A stretch of DNA of 64,000 bases from assembly GCA_027364735.1 (NCBI GenBank), contig DAHXOT010000030.1, positions 16,871 through 80,870 on the forward strand, in the 5' to 3' direction. The number at the start of each line of letters is the position of its first letter. The first letter of the stretch is position 1. Source of the stretch: Hydrotalea sp. Lineage in GTDB: Bacteria > Bacteroidota > Bacteroidia > Chitinophagales > Chitinophagaceae. The translations under genes were made by a program, and so were the position numbers. The notes under the pieces were generated by a model. It saw only the letters and a program-made list of their open reading frames with translations, made no database searches and was not told the DNA's origin. Shown in pieces: positions 26,641-35,620 of the stretch.

Positions 26641-28746
26641 TTAGGTATGAATTAGTTGTAAAAACTCATCTTCATTAATAATTTTAATAGTATTTATTTT
26701 TTTTGCTTTCTCTAATTTGCTTCCTGCATCTTCTCCAACAACCAATACAGAGAGCTTACTACTAACCGAAGAAGCAATTGTGCCACCTTGTTGTTCTACT
26801 ATATTTTCTGCATCACTTCTTTTTAGTTTTGTAAGCGTTCCGGTAAATAAAAAGCTTTGTCCTTGTAAATTATTTCCGTCAATTATTTCCTTTTTTTTAT
26901 TGATTAATTGTAATCCAAAACCTTCTAATTGCCTAAGCATTGTTATGTTTTCTTGATTTTGAAAAAACTGATAAATGCTTGTTGCTACCTTAATACCAAC
27001 ATCATCCAGTTGTTGTAAAGTTTCCATAGTTTGATATTGTAAATCGAAAATATTTTCAATAGAATTAGCAATAGTTTTAGCAGTTGTTTCGCCTACAAAG
27101 CGAATGCCTAATGCATAAATTAATCTGTTTAATGGCTGTTGTTTAGATGCTTCAATAGCAGCTTTTAAATTGTCAATAGATTTTTTGCCAAAGCCTTCCA
27201 TTGTTGCAATGGTATTAAAGTTTAATTGATAAATACCCGGAATATCTTTAAGTAATGCAGCATCGTACAGTCTTCTAATATTGGCTTCTCCTAAGCTTTT
27301 AATATCCATTGCATCTTTACTTACAAAATGTATCATTCTTTCAACAACTTGTGCTTCACATTCAATATTAATGCATCGCCAAATGGCTTCTTCTTCTTCT
27401 TTAAAAAGTTTACTTTTACAAATAGGGCAATGAGTTGGAAATTGAATGGCTATTTCATTTCCTGTTCTAAGATCGGGTAATGAATGTACAATTTGTGGAA
27501 TTACATCGCCGGCACGTTCTATTAAAACTGTATCGTTTAAGTATAAATCTTTTTCTTTAATATACTCTTCATTGTGAATGGAAATACTTGAAACCATCAC
27601 ACCGCCAATAGCTACCGGATCTAATTTAGCTACAGGTGTAATGGCTCCGGTTCGGCCTACCTGAAATTCAATTGATCGTAGAATAGATGTTGCTTGACGA
27701 GCTTTAAATTTAAAAGCAATAGCCCATCGCGGATGATGGGTTGTCATGCCCATTTTTTCTTGTAAAGCAATATTATTTACTTTAATTACCATACCATCAA
27801 TTTCGTAAGGCAATTCATCTCTTACAGCTTCAAAATTGTGCACATGCTGAATTACATTATCAATGCCAACTACTACTTTTTTTTCTTTTTGAGGAGAGCG
27901 AAAGCCGCATTGCCAAAGCATTTCAAGTGTTCCGGTATGTGTGGTTAATAATGCTTCATTTTTTGTAGAAGTTTCATCTAATTTGGTAAAATAACTTACA
28001 TGATATAAAAAAGCTTCAAGATTTCTTTTGGCAACATCTTTCGGATCTTTCATTCTTAAACTTCCCGATGCAGCATTGCGTGGATTGGCTAAAACCACTG
28101 CATTATTTTTTAATTGCCATTCGTTATACGTTTTAAATGCAGTTTTACTCATTAGCACCTCTCCTCTAATTTCAATTTGATAGATGCCATATTCTGAAAA
28201 TGGTGCAGATAAAGGAATAGATCTAATTTGTTTAATATTATTGGTAATATCTTCACCTTGTACACCATCGCCACGGGTTACAGCCCTAATAAGCATATTA
28301 TTTTCGTATACCAATGAAATGCTTGCACCATCGAATTTTGGTTCAATACAATATTCTACTATGGGTAAGCCCGTAAGCTCTCTTGCTTTTCTATCCCAAT
28401 CAATTAAATCGGCGGCATTATAACTATTTTCTAAACTTAGCATAGGAACTAAGTGTTGTACAGTTTCGAAACTTTCGTTTAAACTATTACCTACTCTTTG
28501 TGTAGGAGAATCTTTGGTTATTAATTCCGGATGTTGTGCTTCAGTTCTCTGTAAAAGTTGAAATAGTTGATCATATTCGTAATCGCTGATCAATGGATTA
28601 TTTAAAACATAATACCTATACTCGTGAAATTGTAATACTTCTTTTAATAGAGATAATTGCGTACTGTCTATTTCAATAATAGATTTATCAGAAAGCAGCT
28701 TATTGGTTTGTTGTTGTAAATAAATTGCTTGTTCGTTATTATACAT
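26641..28746 (-). CDS. ligA: NAD-dependent DNA ligase LigA
   Basis: Seals nicks in replication and repair using NAD as the adenylate donor. The 701-residue length is standard. Domain Ia spans about 1-100, followed by the adenylation domain with the active-site lysine K137 in EPKFDGAS, and the OB domain. A four-cysteine zinc finger (CPICKSKLF and CINIECEAQ) precedes the HhH region and the C-terminal BRCT domain (about 615-701, with GQSFLFTGTLTKLKR). It is the first gene of a minus-strand run with the HNH nuclease and DUF2461. The start is divergent from the NUDIX regulator, 114 bp away. Confidence 0.97.
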   Translation of the reverse strand: MYNNEQAIYLQQQTNKLLSDKSIIEIDSTQLSLLKEVLQFHEYRYYVLNNPLISDYEYDQLFQLLQRTEAQHPELITKDSPTQRVGNSLNESFETVQHLVPMLSLENSYNAADLIDWDRKARELTGLPIVEYCIEPKFDGASISLVYENNMLIRAVTRGDGVQGEDITNNIKQIRSIPLSAPFSEYGIYQIEIRGEVLMSKTAFKTYNEWQLKNNAVVLANPRNAASGSLRMKDPKDVAKRNLEAFLYHVSYFTKLDETSTKNEALLTTHTGTLEMLWQCGFRSPQKEKKVVVGIDNVIQHVHNFEAVRDELPYEIDGMVIKVNNIALQEKMGMTTHHPRWAIAFKFKARQATSILRSIEFQVGRTGAITPVAKLDPVAIGGVMVSSISIHNEEYIKEKDLYLNDTVLIERAGDVIPQIVHSLPDLRTGNEIAIQFPTHCPICKSKLFKEEEEAIWRCINIECEAQVVERMIHFVSKDAMDIKSLGEANIRRLYDAALLKDIPGIYQLNFNTIATMEGFGKKSIDNLKAAIEASKQQPLNRLIYALGIRFVGETTAKTIANSIENIFDLQYQTMETLQQLDDVGIKVATSIYQFFQNQENITMLRQLEGFGLQLINKKKEIIDGNNLQGQSFLFTGTLTKLKRSDAENIVEQQGGTIASSVSSKLSVLVVGEDAGSKLEKAKKINTIKIINEDEFLQLIHT

Positions 28747-28816
28747 AGCGGTATTTAAATTATAAATATAGTTAAGTTAAATGGTTGATTTAATGACATA
28801 AAAACTTAAAACTTTG

Positions 28817-28824
28817 TACCTTTA
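28817..28824 (+). promoter_or_regulatory. Candidate -7 element for the NUDIX regulator
   Basis: TACCTTTA in the context TTTGTACCTTTAGCC, 37-44 nt before the ATG. The same TTTGTACCTTT string occurs before the patatin gene at about 1112-1122. Confidence 0.35.
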
Positions 28825-28860
28825 GCCAATTGCAATATATTTTTTTTAAACCTAATTGCC

Positions 28861-29613
28861 ATGTTGAAAAGGGAGCCTGCTTCTATTATAGCTTTTGCAC
28901 AAAAGAATGGAGGATTGATAAAAGATGTTGATAAATTAGTGGATTCGTATCCCAGAGTGCCCATTACCGTTGATTGTGTAATTTTTGGATTTGATGAAAA
29001 TGAGTTGAAGGTTTTATTGATACGAAGTGATATTGAAATGTATAAAGGTAAATGGTCTTTGTTAGGAGATTTTGCAGCCGATAATGAAGAGTTAGATGAT
29101 TCGGCATACCGAATTTTAAAACAAAGAACAGGGATGAGTAATGTGTATCTCGATCAAGTAAGAGCATTCAGTAATCCCAAACGCCATCCCGGTGGACGAG
29201 TAATTACTATTGCCTATTGTTCTTTATTAAACATACAACATCACGAACTAAAAATTCATGATAACGAATTGCATTGGCATAGTTATCATTCTATTAAAGA
29301 AATGGCTTTCGATCATAAACAAATTTTAGAAACTTGTTACCATTGGTTACAAAAAAGAATTCAGGAACATCCGTTAGGTTTTAATTTATTGCCCAATAAA
29401 TTTTCTTTACGCGAATTACAAAACCTATACGAAGCTATTTTAGGTGTAACACTCGATAGACGAAATTTTAGAAAAAAATTTGCTTCAATGAAATTATTGA
29501 TTGATACAGGAGAAGTGGAAGAAGATGTTCCGCATCGTCCGGGGAAGTTGTATATTTTTAATTTCGAGAAATACGAAAAAAATAAACGCAAGTGGACGGG
29601 GATTGATTTTTAA
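28861..29613 (+). CDS. NUDIX-fold transcriptional regulator (NrtR/AraR-like)
   Basis: A 250-residue protein with an N-terminal NUDIX domain (about 35-160) and a C-terminal winged helix (about 165-240, FSLRELQNLYEAILGVTLDRRNFRKKFASM). The NUDIX box is degenerate: where an active enzyme has REUxEExGU, this one reads RILKQRTGM and so lacks the metal-binding glutamates. Family members with this layout are sugar- or NAD-metabolite-responsive regulators, for example AraR in Bacteroides. It is probably a ligand-sensing repressor or activator. It converges with the LacI gene by about 30 bp, but its targets are not evident. Confidence 0.8.
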   Translation: MLKREPASIIAFAQKNGGLIKDVDKLVDSYPRVPITVDCVIFGFDENELKVLLIRSDIEMYKGKWSLLGDFAADNEELDDSAYRILKQRTGMSNVYLDQVRAFSNPKRHPGGRVITIAYCSLLNIQHHELKIHDNELHWHSYHSIKEMAFDHKQILETCYHWLQKRIQEHPLGFNLLPNKFSLRELQNLYEAILGVTLDRRNFRKKFASMKLLIDTGEVEEDVPHRPGKLYIFNFEKYEKNKRKWTGIDF

Positions 29614-29642
29614 ATTTCTTTTCTTGCAATACTTAATTAGGT

Positions 29643-30629
29643 TTAAATAGATTGTCCTTCAATTAATATACAATCTAATGTTAGTTCTTGCATAAAAGTA
29701 CTTCCTGCCAAATACGACATCATTCTCGAAAAAGCCAATTGTCCTAATTTATAGCCACTGGTTTCTACATACGTAATTTCAGGGTAATATAATTTAGGAA
29801 AAAATCCATTGCTCATACTAATTATTGCTACATCTTTTGGTATGTTTAAATGTAGTTCTTGTATAGCCTTCATTGTACCGGCAAGAATTTCGTCGCTCAT
29901 ACAAAAAACGGTATCGGGCTTATATTTTAAACTCAATTGTTGTTTACTAATTGCATGTGCTTCTTCATTGCTATGCGCATGTTCTACATGTAAAATATTT
30001 TTTTTCAATTTTAAAGCATCTTCAAAAGCATGTAGCCTTTTTTTTGTGATAGACATATTTTTATTTCCAAAAATTCCCAATACTTTTTTCTTATTTTTTG
30101 ATAGAATAGTATTAGCAGCAATTATTGCGGCTTGAGTATCGGCCAAACACACTTTATTACAAGCTTCAAATTCAGGAACTTTATCAAAAAAAATAACCGG
30201 TATATTAAACTCGCTAAGCCGTAAAAATGGTTGAATGTTTTGAGTAGAAGGAGTAATGCAAACAAATATTCCGTTTACCCGGTTTTGCCTGCAAAGTTTT
30301 AAGTTATTCAATTCAATTTCGGTATTATCGCTCGATTGAAGAATAATTAACGAATATCCCATTTTTCTGCTTTCTTCTTCTACCGAAGCAATAAATGAAT
30401 CGTAAAAAAAATTAGAAATAGAAGGAACAATTACGCCAAATACTTTGCTGTTTTTAGTTCTTAAATGAATGGCATTGGCATTAGGTTCGTAATCTAATGT
30501 AGTAGCTAATTCAATAACTATTTGTTTGGTTTTTTCAGAAATATCTGGATGGTTTTTTAAAGCTCGCGATACAGTAGAAATGCTTAAGCCTAATACTTCA
30601 GAAATTTTTTTTAAGGTAGTTGAGGTCAT
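29643..30629 (-). CDS. LacI-family transcriptional regulator
   Basis: A 328-residue regulator. The N-terminal DNA-binding domain is TTLKKISEVLGLSISTVSRALKNHPDISEKTKQ (residues 3-35). It is followed by a periplasmic-binding-protein-like sensor domain with FGVIVPSISNFFYDSF. It is divergent from susC of the first utilisation locus. Its own promoter region carries a GCAAACGTTTGC operator and two tandem half-sites, so autoregulation and local control are likely. Related operators near the amylase/MFS region suggest it or a paralogue also acts there. The inducer is probably a sugar, but which one is unknown. Confidence 0.93.
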   Translation of the reverse strand: MTSTTLKKISEVLGLSISTVSRALKNHPDISEKTKQIVIELATTLDYEPNANAIHLRTKNSKVFGVIVPSISNFFYDSFIASVEEESRKMGYSLIILQSSDNTEIELNNLKLCRQNRVNGIFVCITPSTQNIQPFLRLSEFNIPVIFFDKVPEFEACNKVCLADTQAAIIAANTILSKNKKKVLGIFGNKNMSITKKRLHAFEDALKLKKNILHVEHAHSNEEAHAISKQQLSLKYKPDTVFCMSDEILAGTMKAIQELHLNIPKDVAIISMSNGFFPKLYYPEITYVETSGYKLGQLAFSRMMSYLAGSTFMQELTLDCILIEGQSI

Positions 30630-30669
30630 TTTCTATAAATTTTAACAAATCTCTACATATTTATCCACT

Positions 30670-30705
30670 GCAAACATAATCGCAAACATAATCGCAAACG
30701 TTTGC
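30670..30705. promoter_or_regulatory. LacI operator array
   Basis: Two tandem copies of GCAAACATAATC (30670-30681 and 30682-30693) run into the perfect palindrome GCAAACGTTTGC (30694-30705). The half-site GCAAAC therefore repeats at a 12-bp period, with an inverted copy at the end. On the minus strand each repeat contains TATGTTTG, a -7 element, so the array overlaps the likely lacI promoter. Confidence 0.75.
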
Positions 30706-30860
30706 AAAAAAAATATTTCTATAAAGTGATTAATTCTTTATAAAAAATCTACTTTTATTTCTTACAAAAACATTTAAGCTCTGTAAATACTTCATTTTAA
30801 TATTTAATATTGATTCTAATACAATATTATAATAATAAATGAGTTAGCAGAAAATAAAAG

Positions 30861-30890
30861 TTTGTTGTATTCATTTTTTTAATAGTTTTA
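30861..30890 (+). promoter_or_regulatory. Candidate promoter of the first susC
   Basis: TTTG (30861-30864), an 18-nt spacer and TAGTTTTA (30883-30890), close to TTTG-N19-TAnnTTTG. It ends 25 bp before the susC ATG. The LacI array lies about 155 bp further upstream. Confidence 0.45.
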
Positions 30891-30915
30891 TCATCTTAAC
30901 ACTAAACGATTGTTT

Positions 30916-33900
30916 ATGAACTTAACAACGACGCTTGCTAAAGGCACGTTATTTCTGTGCTTAGCATTCTTCTCCCTTGCGGCATTTGCCCAAACAAAAG
31001 TTATAACAGGTAAAGTTACAGATGCAAAAGATGGTTCTAATCTTGCTAATGCATCTATTATTTCATCTGGAGGCGGAGCGAAAGCCGGTGCTCAAACCAA
31101 TGCAGATGGTACTTTTAAAATTACCGTTCCTGCTGGTGCCACTAAATTAGTTTTTAGCTTAATTGGCTATGGAAAACAAGAAGTAAGTATTGTAGGAAAA
31201 TCCTCTGTATCTATTACTTTACAATCTGTAAGCGAACAACTCAATGATGTAGTAGTTCTTGGTTATGGTTCTAAAAAGGTAAAAGATGCTACTGGTTCTG
31301 TTGTTTCATTAGGCGAAAAAACCTTTAATAAAGGGGTAATTGCTACACCAGAGCAATTATTTCAAGGCAAAACCGCTGGTGTTACTGTTTCACCAAGTAG
31401 TGGTGAACCTGGTGCTGCAATAAATATTAATATTCGTGGTACAAGTTCAATTAGAAGTAACAATAATCCATTGTTTGTAATTGATGGAGTTCCTATTGAT
31501 GGTGGTGGTACTTCTGCTTCAGCAAGTGGTGTAGAAGGTTCTTCTACTTCCAAAAACCCTTTAATATTTTTAAATCCAGATGATATTGAAAATATCAGTA
31601 TCTTAAAAGATGCCTCTTCTGCAGCCATTTATGGTGCGAGAGGTGCTAATGGTGTTGTATTAATTACTACCAAAAGTGGGAGAGGCCGTGGTTCTTTTAG
31701 TTTTAGCGCTGCTACCAGTGTTTCTAAAGCAGCTAAAAGATATGATTTGATGAATGGTTCAGCTTTTCTTCAAGCTGTAAAAAAAGCAAATGTTGATGCA
31801 GGTACCGATCCTGCTGCTGCTGCTGCTGCTGTTAAAACTATTGATTATGGTGCTAATACTGATTGGCAGGATCAAATCTTCCAAACCGGAATTACTCAAA
31901 ATTATAATTTAGGTTGGGGTTTCTCAAGAAAAGGAACTTCACTTCGTTTAAGTGGTTCTTATGATGATATAAAAGGAATTGTGAAAACGAGTTCCTTGAA
32001 AAGAATTACTACCCGTGCTAATTTTTCACAAAAGTTTGCAGGCGATAAATTGAAATTTGATGCAACACTTACTTATGCTAATGTACAAAATCAATATCCT
32101 CCTGTTACCAATAATGCCGGATTCCAAGGTAGTTTAATTGGTGCAGCTATTATTTACAATCCTACCTACCCTGTATTTAATCCTGATGGTTCTTATTTTG
32201 ATGATGGATCTACTGCAAGAAATCCTGCAGCAATGTTGAATTATTTTACCGATAAAGATAATATCAACCGTTTCTTAACTAATTTAAGTTTAAGTTGGAA
32301 AATAACTAATGCCCTTACTTATAAAGTAACTTTTGGTTATGATAATTCTGTAAGCAACAGAACAAGTTATGCTGATCCACGTTTAAGTGCTAATGGATTC
32401 TCTGGTAATAATTCTTTAGGAGCAACTAATTTAAATAACCCGATTCATGGAAATGGTAGAGGATTTAAGCAGTTGTATAAAATGAATACAACCGTAATTG
32501 AGCATACATTGAATTATGCCAAAACATTTGCAAATGGTAGCCAAATAGATGCGATAGGTGGGTTTTCTTACCAAAAGACCATTAATTATGCAGATTATAA
32601 TGTATATTGGGGTCTAGCTAATCCTGTTACAAAACCAACTGATGTTTTTGTAAAAAGTTTAGGCAACTTTACCAATAGTTCATGGTTACCCGGCGATAGT
32701 AGCAAATACGAAATTCAATCTTATTTTGCTCGTGTAAACTATACTATTAAAGATAAATACTTCTTTACCGGTACTGTAAGAATTGATGGTTCTTCTAAAT
32801 TTGCAAGTGGCAATAAATATGGTACTTTCCCTGCCTTTGCTGCAAAATGGAGATTAATTAATGAAGATTTTGCCAGTGGGTTAAAAAAATACTTCAACGA
32901 TTTGAGTTTGAGAGTTAACTATGGTATTACAGGTAACCAAGAGTTTCCTGCTTATTCTTCATTAGCCATTCAACAAACTATTCTTGGGGCGTCTACTATT
33001 TTAACCAACTCTAATCCTAACTTAAAATGGGAACAAACAGCCACAACGGGTTTTGGTATAGATTTCTCTTTATTTAACTATAGATTAAAAGGTAATGTTG
33101 ATTATTTCAATAGATCTACCAAAGATCTTATTTTCTTAGCTTCTTATCCTCAGCCTGCTGCTTCAGCAAATAGATGGGTAAATTTACCGGGTAATGTAAT
33201 TAATAAAGGTGTAGAAGTTAACTTAGATTATGAAGTAATTAGAAAAAATAGAGGTTCATTTAGTTGGGATATTAATTACAATATGACTTTCCTAAAAAAT
33301 ACAGTTGAAAATTTTGGACAAAATGTGGTTATTACCGGAGCTGTTAACGGACAAGGTTTAAGTGGTGCCTATGCACAAACTATTGTAAATGGACGTTCAT
33401 TATTTACATGGAATATGCCAGTATTCTTAGGATTTGATGGTAATGGCGATGCACGTTATGCTAATGGTTCTGCCAACCAACTATTAGGTAGCGCTTTACC
33501 TACATTTACTGCTGGTTTAACTAACAGTTTCTCATGGAAAAGATGGAGTGCAACTATATTCTTTAACTCATCAAGAGGTTTTTATGTGTATAATAACACA
33601 GCAAATGCTCTTTTCCTAAGAGGTAGTATTAAAACAGCACATAATGCAACTTATGCTGCTGCAAATGCACCTGAAGATCCTATTAACCCTGGTAGTGTTT
33701 CTACAAGATTTTTGGAAAAAGGAGATTTTATCAGATTAACAAATGCAAGTATCAGTTATTCATTTGAAATAAAGAGTAAGGCAATTAAATCTTTGTCTGC
33801 TACTATATCAGGTCAAAACTTATTACTCATTACTAAATATACAGGCTTAGATCCTGAAGTAAATATTGATCATTCTTTAAATGGAGTTCCTTCTCGTGGA

Positions 33901-33963
33901 TTTGATTATGCTGGTTATCCATATGCAAGAACTGTAACAATAGGTGTTAATGTTGGATTTTAA
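30916..33963 (+). CDS. SusC/RagA-family TonB-linked outer-membrane transporter
   Basis: A TonB-dependent importer for oligosaccharides that works with the SusD lipoprotein encoded next. I use the ATG at 30916, which gives a standard signal peptide MNLTTTLAKGTLFLCLAF to FAQ. A TTG two codons upstream is unnecessary. A carboxypeptidase-D-like N-terminal extension (about 25-105, VITGKVTDAKDGSNLANA) is followed by the TonB box region VVLGYGSKKVKDATGSV. The plug domain contains GVTVSPSSGEPGAAININIRG and ISILKDASSAAIYGARGANG, and the beta-barrel ends in VGVNVGF. The codons (GCT)6 at 31813-31830 give a six-alanine run. Confidence 0.93.
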   Translation: MNLTTTLAKGTLFLCLAFFSLAAFAQTKVITGKVTDAKDGSNLANASIISSGGGAKAGAQTNADGTFKITVPAGATKLVFSLIGYGKQEVSIVGKSSVSITLQSVSEQLNDVVVLGYGSKKVKDATGSVVSLGEKTFNKGVIATPEQLFQGKTAGVTVSPSSGEPGAAININIRGTSSIRSNNNPLFVIDGVPIDGGGTSASASGVEGSSTSKNPLIFLNPDDIENISILKDASSAAIYGARGANGVVLITTKSGRGRGSFSFSAATSVSKAAKRYDLMNGSAFLQAVKKANVDAGTDPAAAAAAVKTIDYGANTDWQDQIFQTGITQNYNLGWGFSRKGTSLRLSGSYDDIKGIVKTSSLKRITTRANFSQKFAGDKLKFDATLTYANVQNQYPPVTNNAGFQGSLIGAAIIYNPTYPVFNPDGSYFDDGSTARNPAAMLNYFTDKDNINRFLTNLSLSWKITNALTYKVTFGYDNSVSNRTSYADPRLSANGFSGNNSLGATNLNNPIHGNGRGFKQLYKMNTTVIEHTLNYAKTFANGSQIDAIGGFSYQKTINYADYNVYWGLANPVTKPTDVFVKSLGNFTNSSWLPGDSSKYEIQSYFARVNYTIKDKYFFTGTVRIDGSSKFASGNKYGTFPAFAAKWRLINEDFASGLKKYFNDLSLRVNYGITGNQEFPAYSSLAIQQTILGASTILTNSNPNLKWEQTATTGFGIDFSLFNYRLKGNVDYFNRSTKDLIFLASYPQPAASANRWVNLPGNVINKGVEVNLDYEVIRKNRGSFSWDINYNMTFLKNTVENFGQNVVITGAVNGQGLSGAYAQTIVNGRSLFTWNMPVFLGFDGNGDARYANGSANQLLGSALPTFTAGLTNSFSWKRWSATIFFNSSRGFYVYNNTANALFLRGSIKTAHNATYAAANAPEDPINPGSVSTRFLEKGDFIRLTNASISYSFEIKSKAIKSLSATISGQNLLLITKYTGLDPEVNIDHSLNGVPSRGFDYAGYPYARTVTIGVNVGF

Positions 33964-33977
33964 TTATTAAACCAAAA

Positions 33978-35555
33978 ATGAATTTAGTTATGAAAACTTT
34001 CAATAATAAATATTTATTTGTTCCTCTATTTGCATTGATGACAAGTATAGGAATAACGTCTTGCTCAAAGCTCGACGAGACATTGTACGGTACCAAAAGT
34101 CTGGCACAAACCTCTACCGGTAAGCCAACACCGGGTAATTTAGCCGGAGCATATAATGGCTTAAATCAATTAGCAAGTCAGTATGGCTGGTTTGCTATGT
34201 GTGAACACCCAACAGATGAATTATTAGGGCCTACTCGTGGTACAGACTGGGATGATTTTGGTACATGGCGTAAACTCCATTTACATACATGGGATGGAGT
34301 GCATAATCAAGTAGTTGATGTATGGAATGGTTTAAATGGAGCATTATTTCAAGCTACTTTATTGGCTGAAACAGCTTCAGGCCAAACTAAAGCTGAAGCT
34401 CAATTTTTAAGAGCCTATTTCGCTTATATGGTTTGCGATTTGTATGGCCAAGTTCCTTACAGATCTTCTAATGATGGTCCGGATGTAATTCCGAAAATAT
34501 TTAGCAGAGCAGATGCAGTTACTTTTATTTTAACTGATTTAGATGCAGCTATTGCTGCCTTACCAAGATATACTACTGCTACACGAGGCCAAGCTTCAAA
34601 AGAAGCAGCAGAATTTTTAGAAGCAAAAGTTTATTTAAATAAGGCTGTATTTACACAAGATCCTACAAAACCAGCAGGTCCTTTTACTTTTAATACTGCT
34701 GATATGAATAAAGTAATTGCATTGTGTAATGATATTGCAACTAATTCTTCTTTAAGTATATCACCTAATTATTGGGATAACTTTAAATGGGATAATGGTT
34801 CAAAATCAAGCGAATTAATTTTCACACGTCCTAATTCTGGAGGTATTAATCTTGTATGGGCTACCGCTATGGGATTCCATTACAATCAAGCACCAAGCGG
34901 TTGGAATGGATTTACTACATTAGCAGATTTTTATAATAGTTTTGAAAATACAGACTTAAGAAGGGGTGGTCCATTAGCTGGCTATACCAATCAAATGGGA
35001 AGTGGAACAGGATTTTTGATAGGTCAAATTCAAGGTCCTCAAGGTGGTGTAATAGGAAATCCAATTGTTAATTTGAAAGATAGAAGTGGTAACCCGTTAA
35101 TATTTACACCAGATGTAAGTTTATTTTTCTCAACAGAAACCAAAGGTATTCGTACAGTTAAATATCCTTTAGATCCATCTACTGTTAATGGAGGTGGCTG
35201 GAGCAGTACTAATGATTTTGTATTATTCCGTTTTGCAGATGTACGTTTAATGAAAGCAGAAGCCATTTTAAGAGGCGGAACAGATGCAGAAACACCATTA
35301 AGTATTGTAAACAGCATTCGTACAATTCGTAGTGCTTCAACTCTAAGTGCTGTTGATTTACCAACATTATTAGCAGAACGTGGTAGAGAATTATACTTAG
35401 AAGGTTGGAGAAGAAACGATTTAATCCGTTTTGGAGTGTTTAACAACCCTGTAGGAGAAAGACCAACAAAATCTGATCCTTCAAAAGTGGTATTCCCAAT
35501 TCCTGTAATTGCAGTTTCAACAAATCCAAATTTGAAACAGAATTACGGTTATTAA
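33978..35555 (+). CDS. SusD/RagB-family nutrient-binding lipoprotein
   Basis: Surface lipoprotein that forms the lid of the SusC channel and binds the oligosaccharide. The lipobox cysteine is C29 in GITSCSKLDE when starting at 33978. The ATG at 33990 (MKTFNNKY) is an equally good or better start. TPR-like SusD helices include AEAQFLRAYFAYMVCDLYGQVPY. The C-terminal family end RGRELYLEGWRRNDLIRFG is present. It follows susC by 14 bp and is separated from the next gene by a 12-bp hairpin. Confidence 0.93.
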   Translation: MNLVMKTFNNKYLFVPLFALMTSIGITSCSKLDETLYGTKSLAQTSTGKPTPGNLAGAYNGLNQLASQYGWFAMCEHPTDELLGPTRGTDWDDFGTWRKLHLHTWDGVHNQVVDVWNGLNGALFQATLLAETASGQTKAEAQFLRAYFAYMVCDLYGQVPYRSSNDGPDVIPKIFSRADAVTFILTDLDAAIAALPRYTTATRGQASKEAAEFLEAKVYLNKAVFTQDPTKPAGPFTFNTADMNKVIALCNDIATNSSLSISPNYWDNFKWDNGSKSSELIFTRPNSGGINLVWATAMGFHYNQAPSGWNGFTTLADFYNSFENTDLRRGGPLAGYTNQMGSGTGFLIGQIQGPQGGVIGNPIVNLKDRSGNPLIFTPDVSLFFSTETKGIRTVKYPLDPSTVNGGGWSSTNDFVLFRFADVRLMKAEAILRGGTDAETPLSIVNSIRTIRSASTLSAVDLPTLLAERGRELYLEGWRRNDLIRFGVFNNPVGERPTKSDPSKVVFPIPVIAVSTNPNLKQNYGY

Positions 35556-35580
35556 TTTTATTTTATTAAAATATTTTTTA

Positions 35581-35609
35581 CAAATGACCATTATTTAAAT
35601 GGTCATTTG
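35581..35609. terminator. Intercistronic hairpin after the first susD
   Basis: A perfect 12-bp stem, CAAATGACCATT (35581-35592) with AATGGTCATTTG (35598-35609), closes a 5-nt loop. It is followed by TATTTTT, a short weak U-tract. It probably ends or protects the susCD part of the transcript, with partial read-through to the next genes. Confidence 0.6.
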
Positions 35610-35620
35610 TATTTTTAGCT

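Noticed and set aside
30910..30915. TTG start two codons upstream for the first SusC
   Set aside because: The ATG at 30916 begins a standard signal peptide. The added residues bring nothing.
31813..31830. (GCT)6 triplet repeat in the first SusC as a phase-variable tract
   Set aside because: Triplet changes stay in frame and only alter a six-alanine run, and six units is short.
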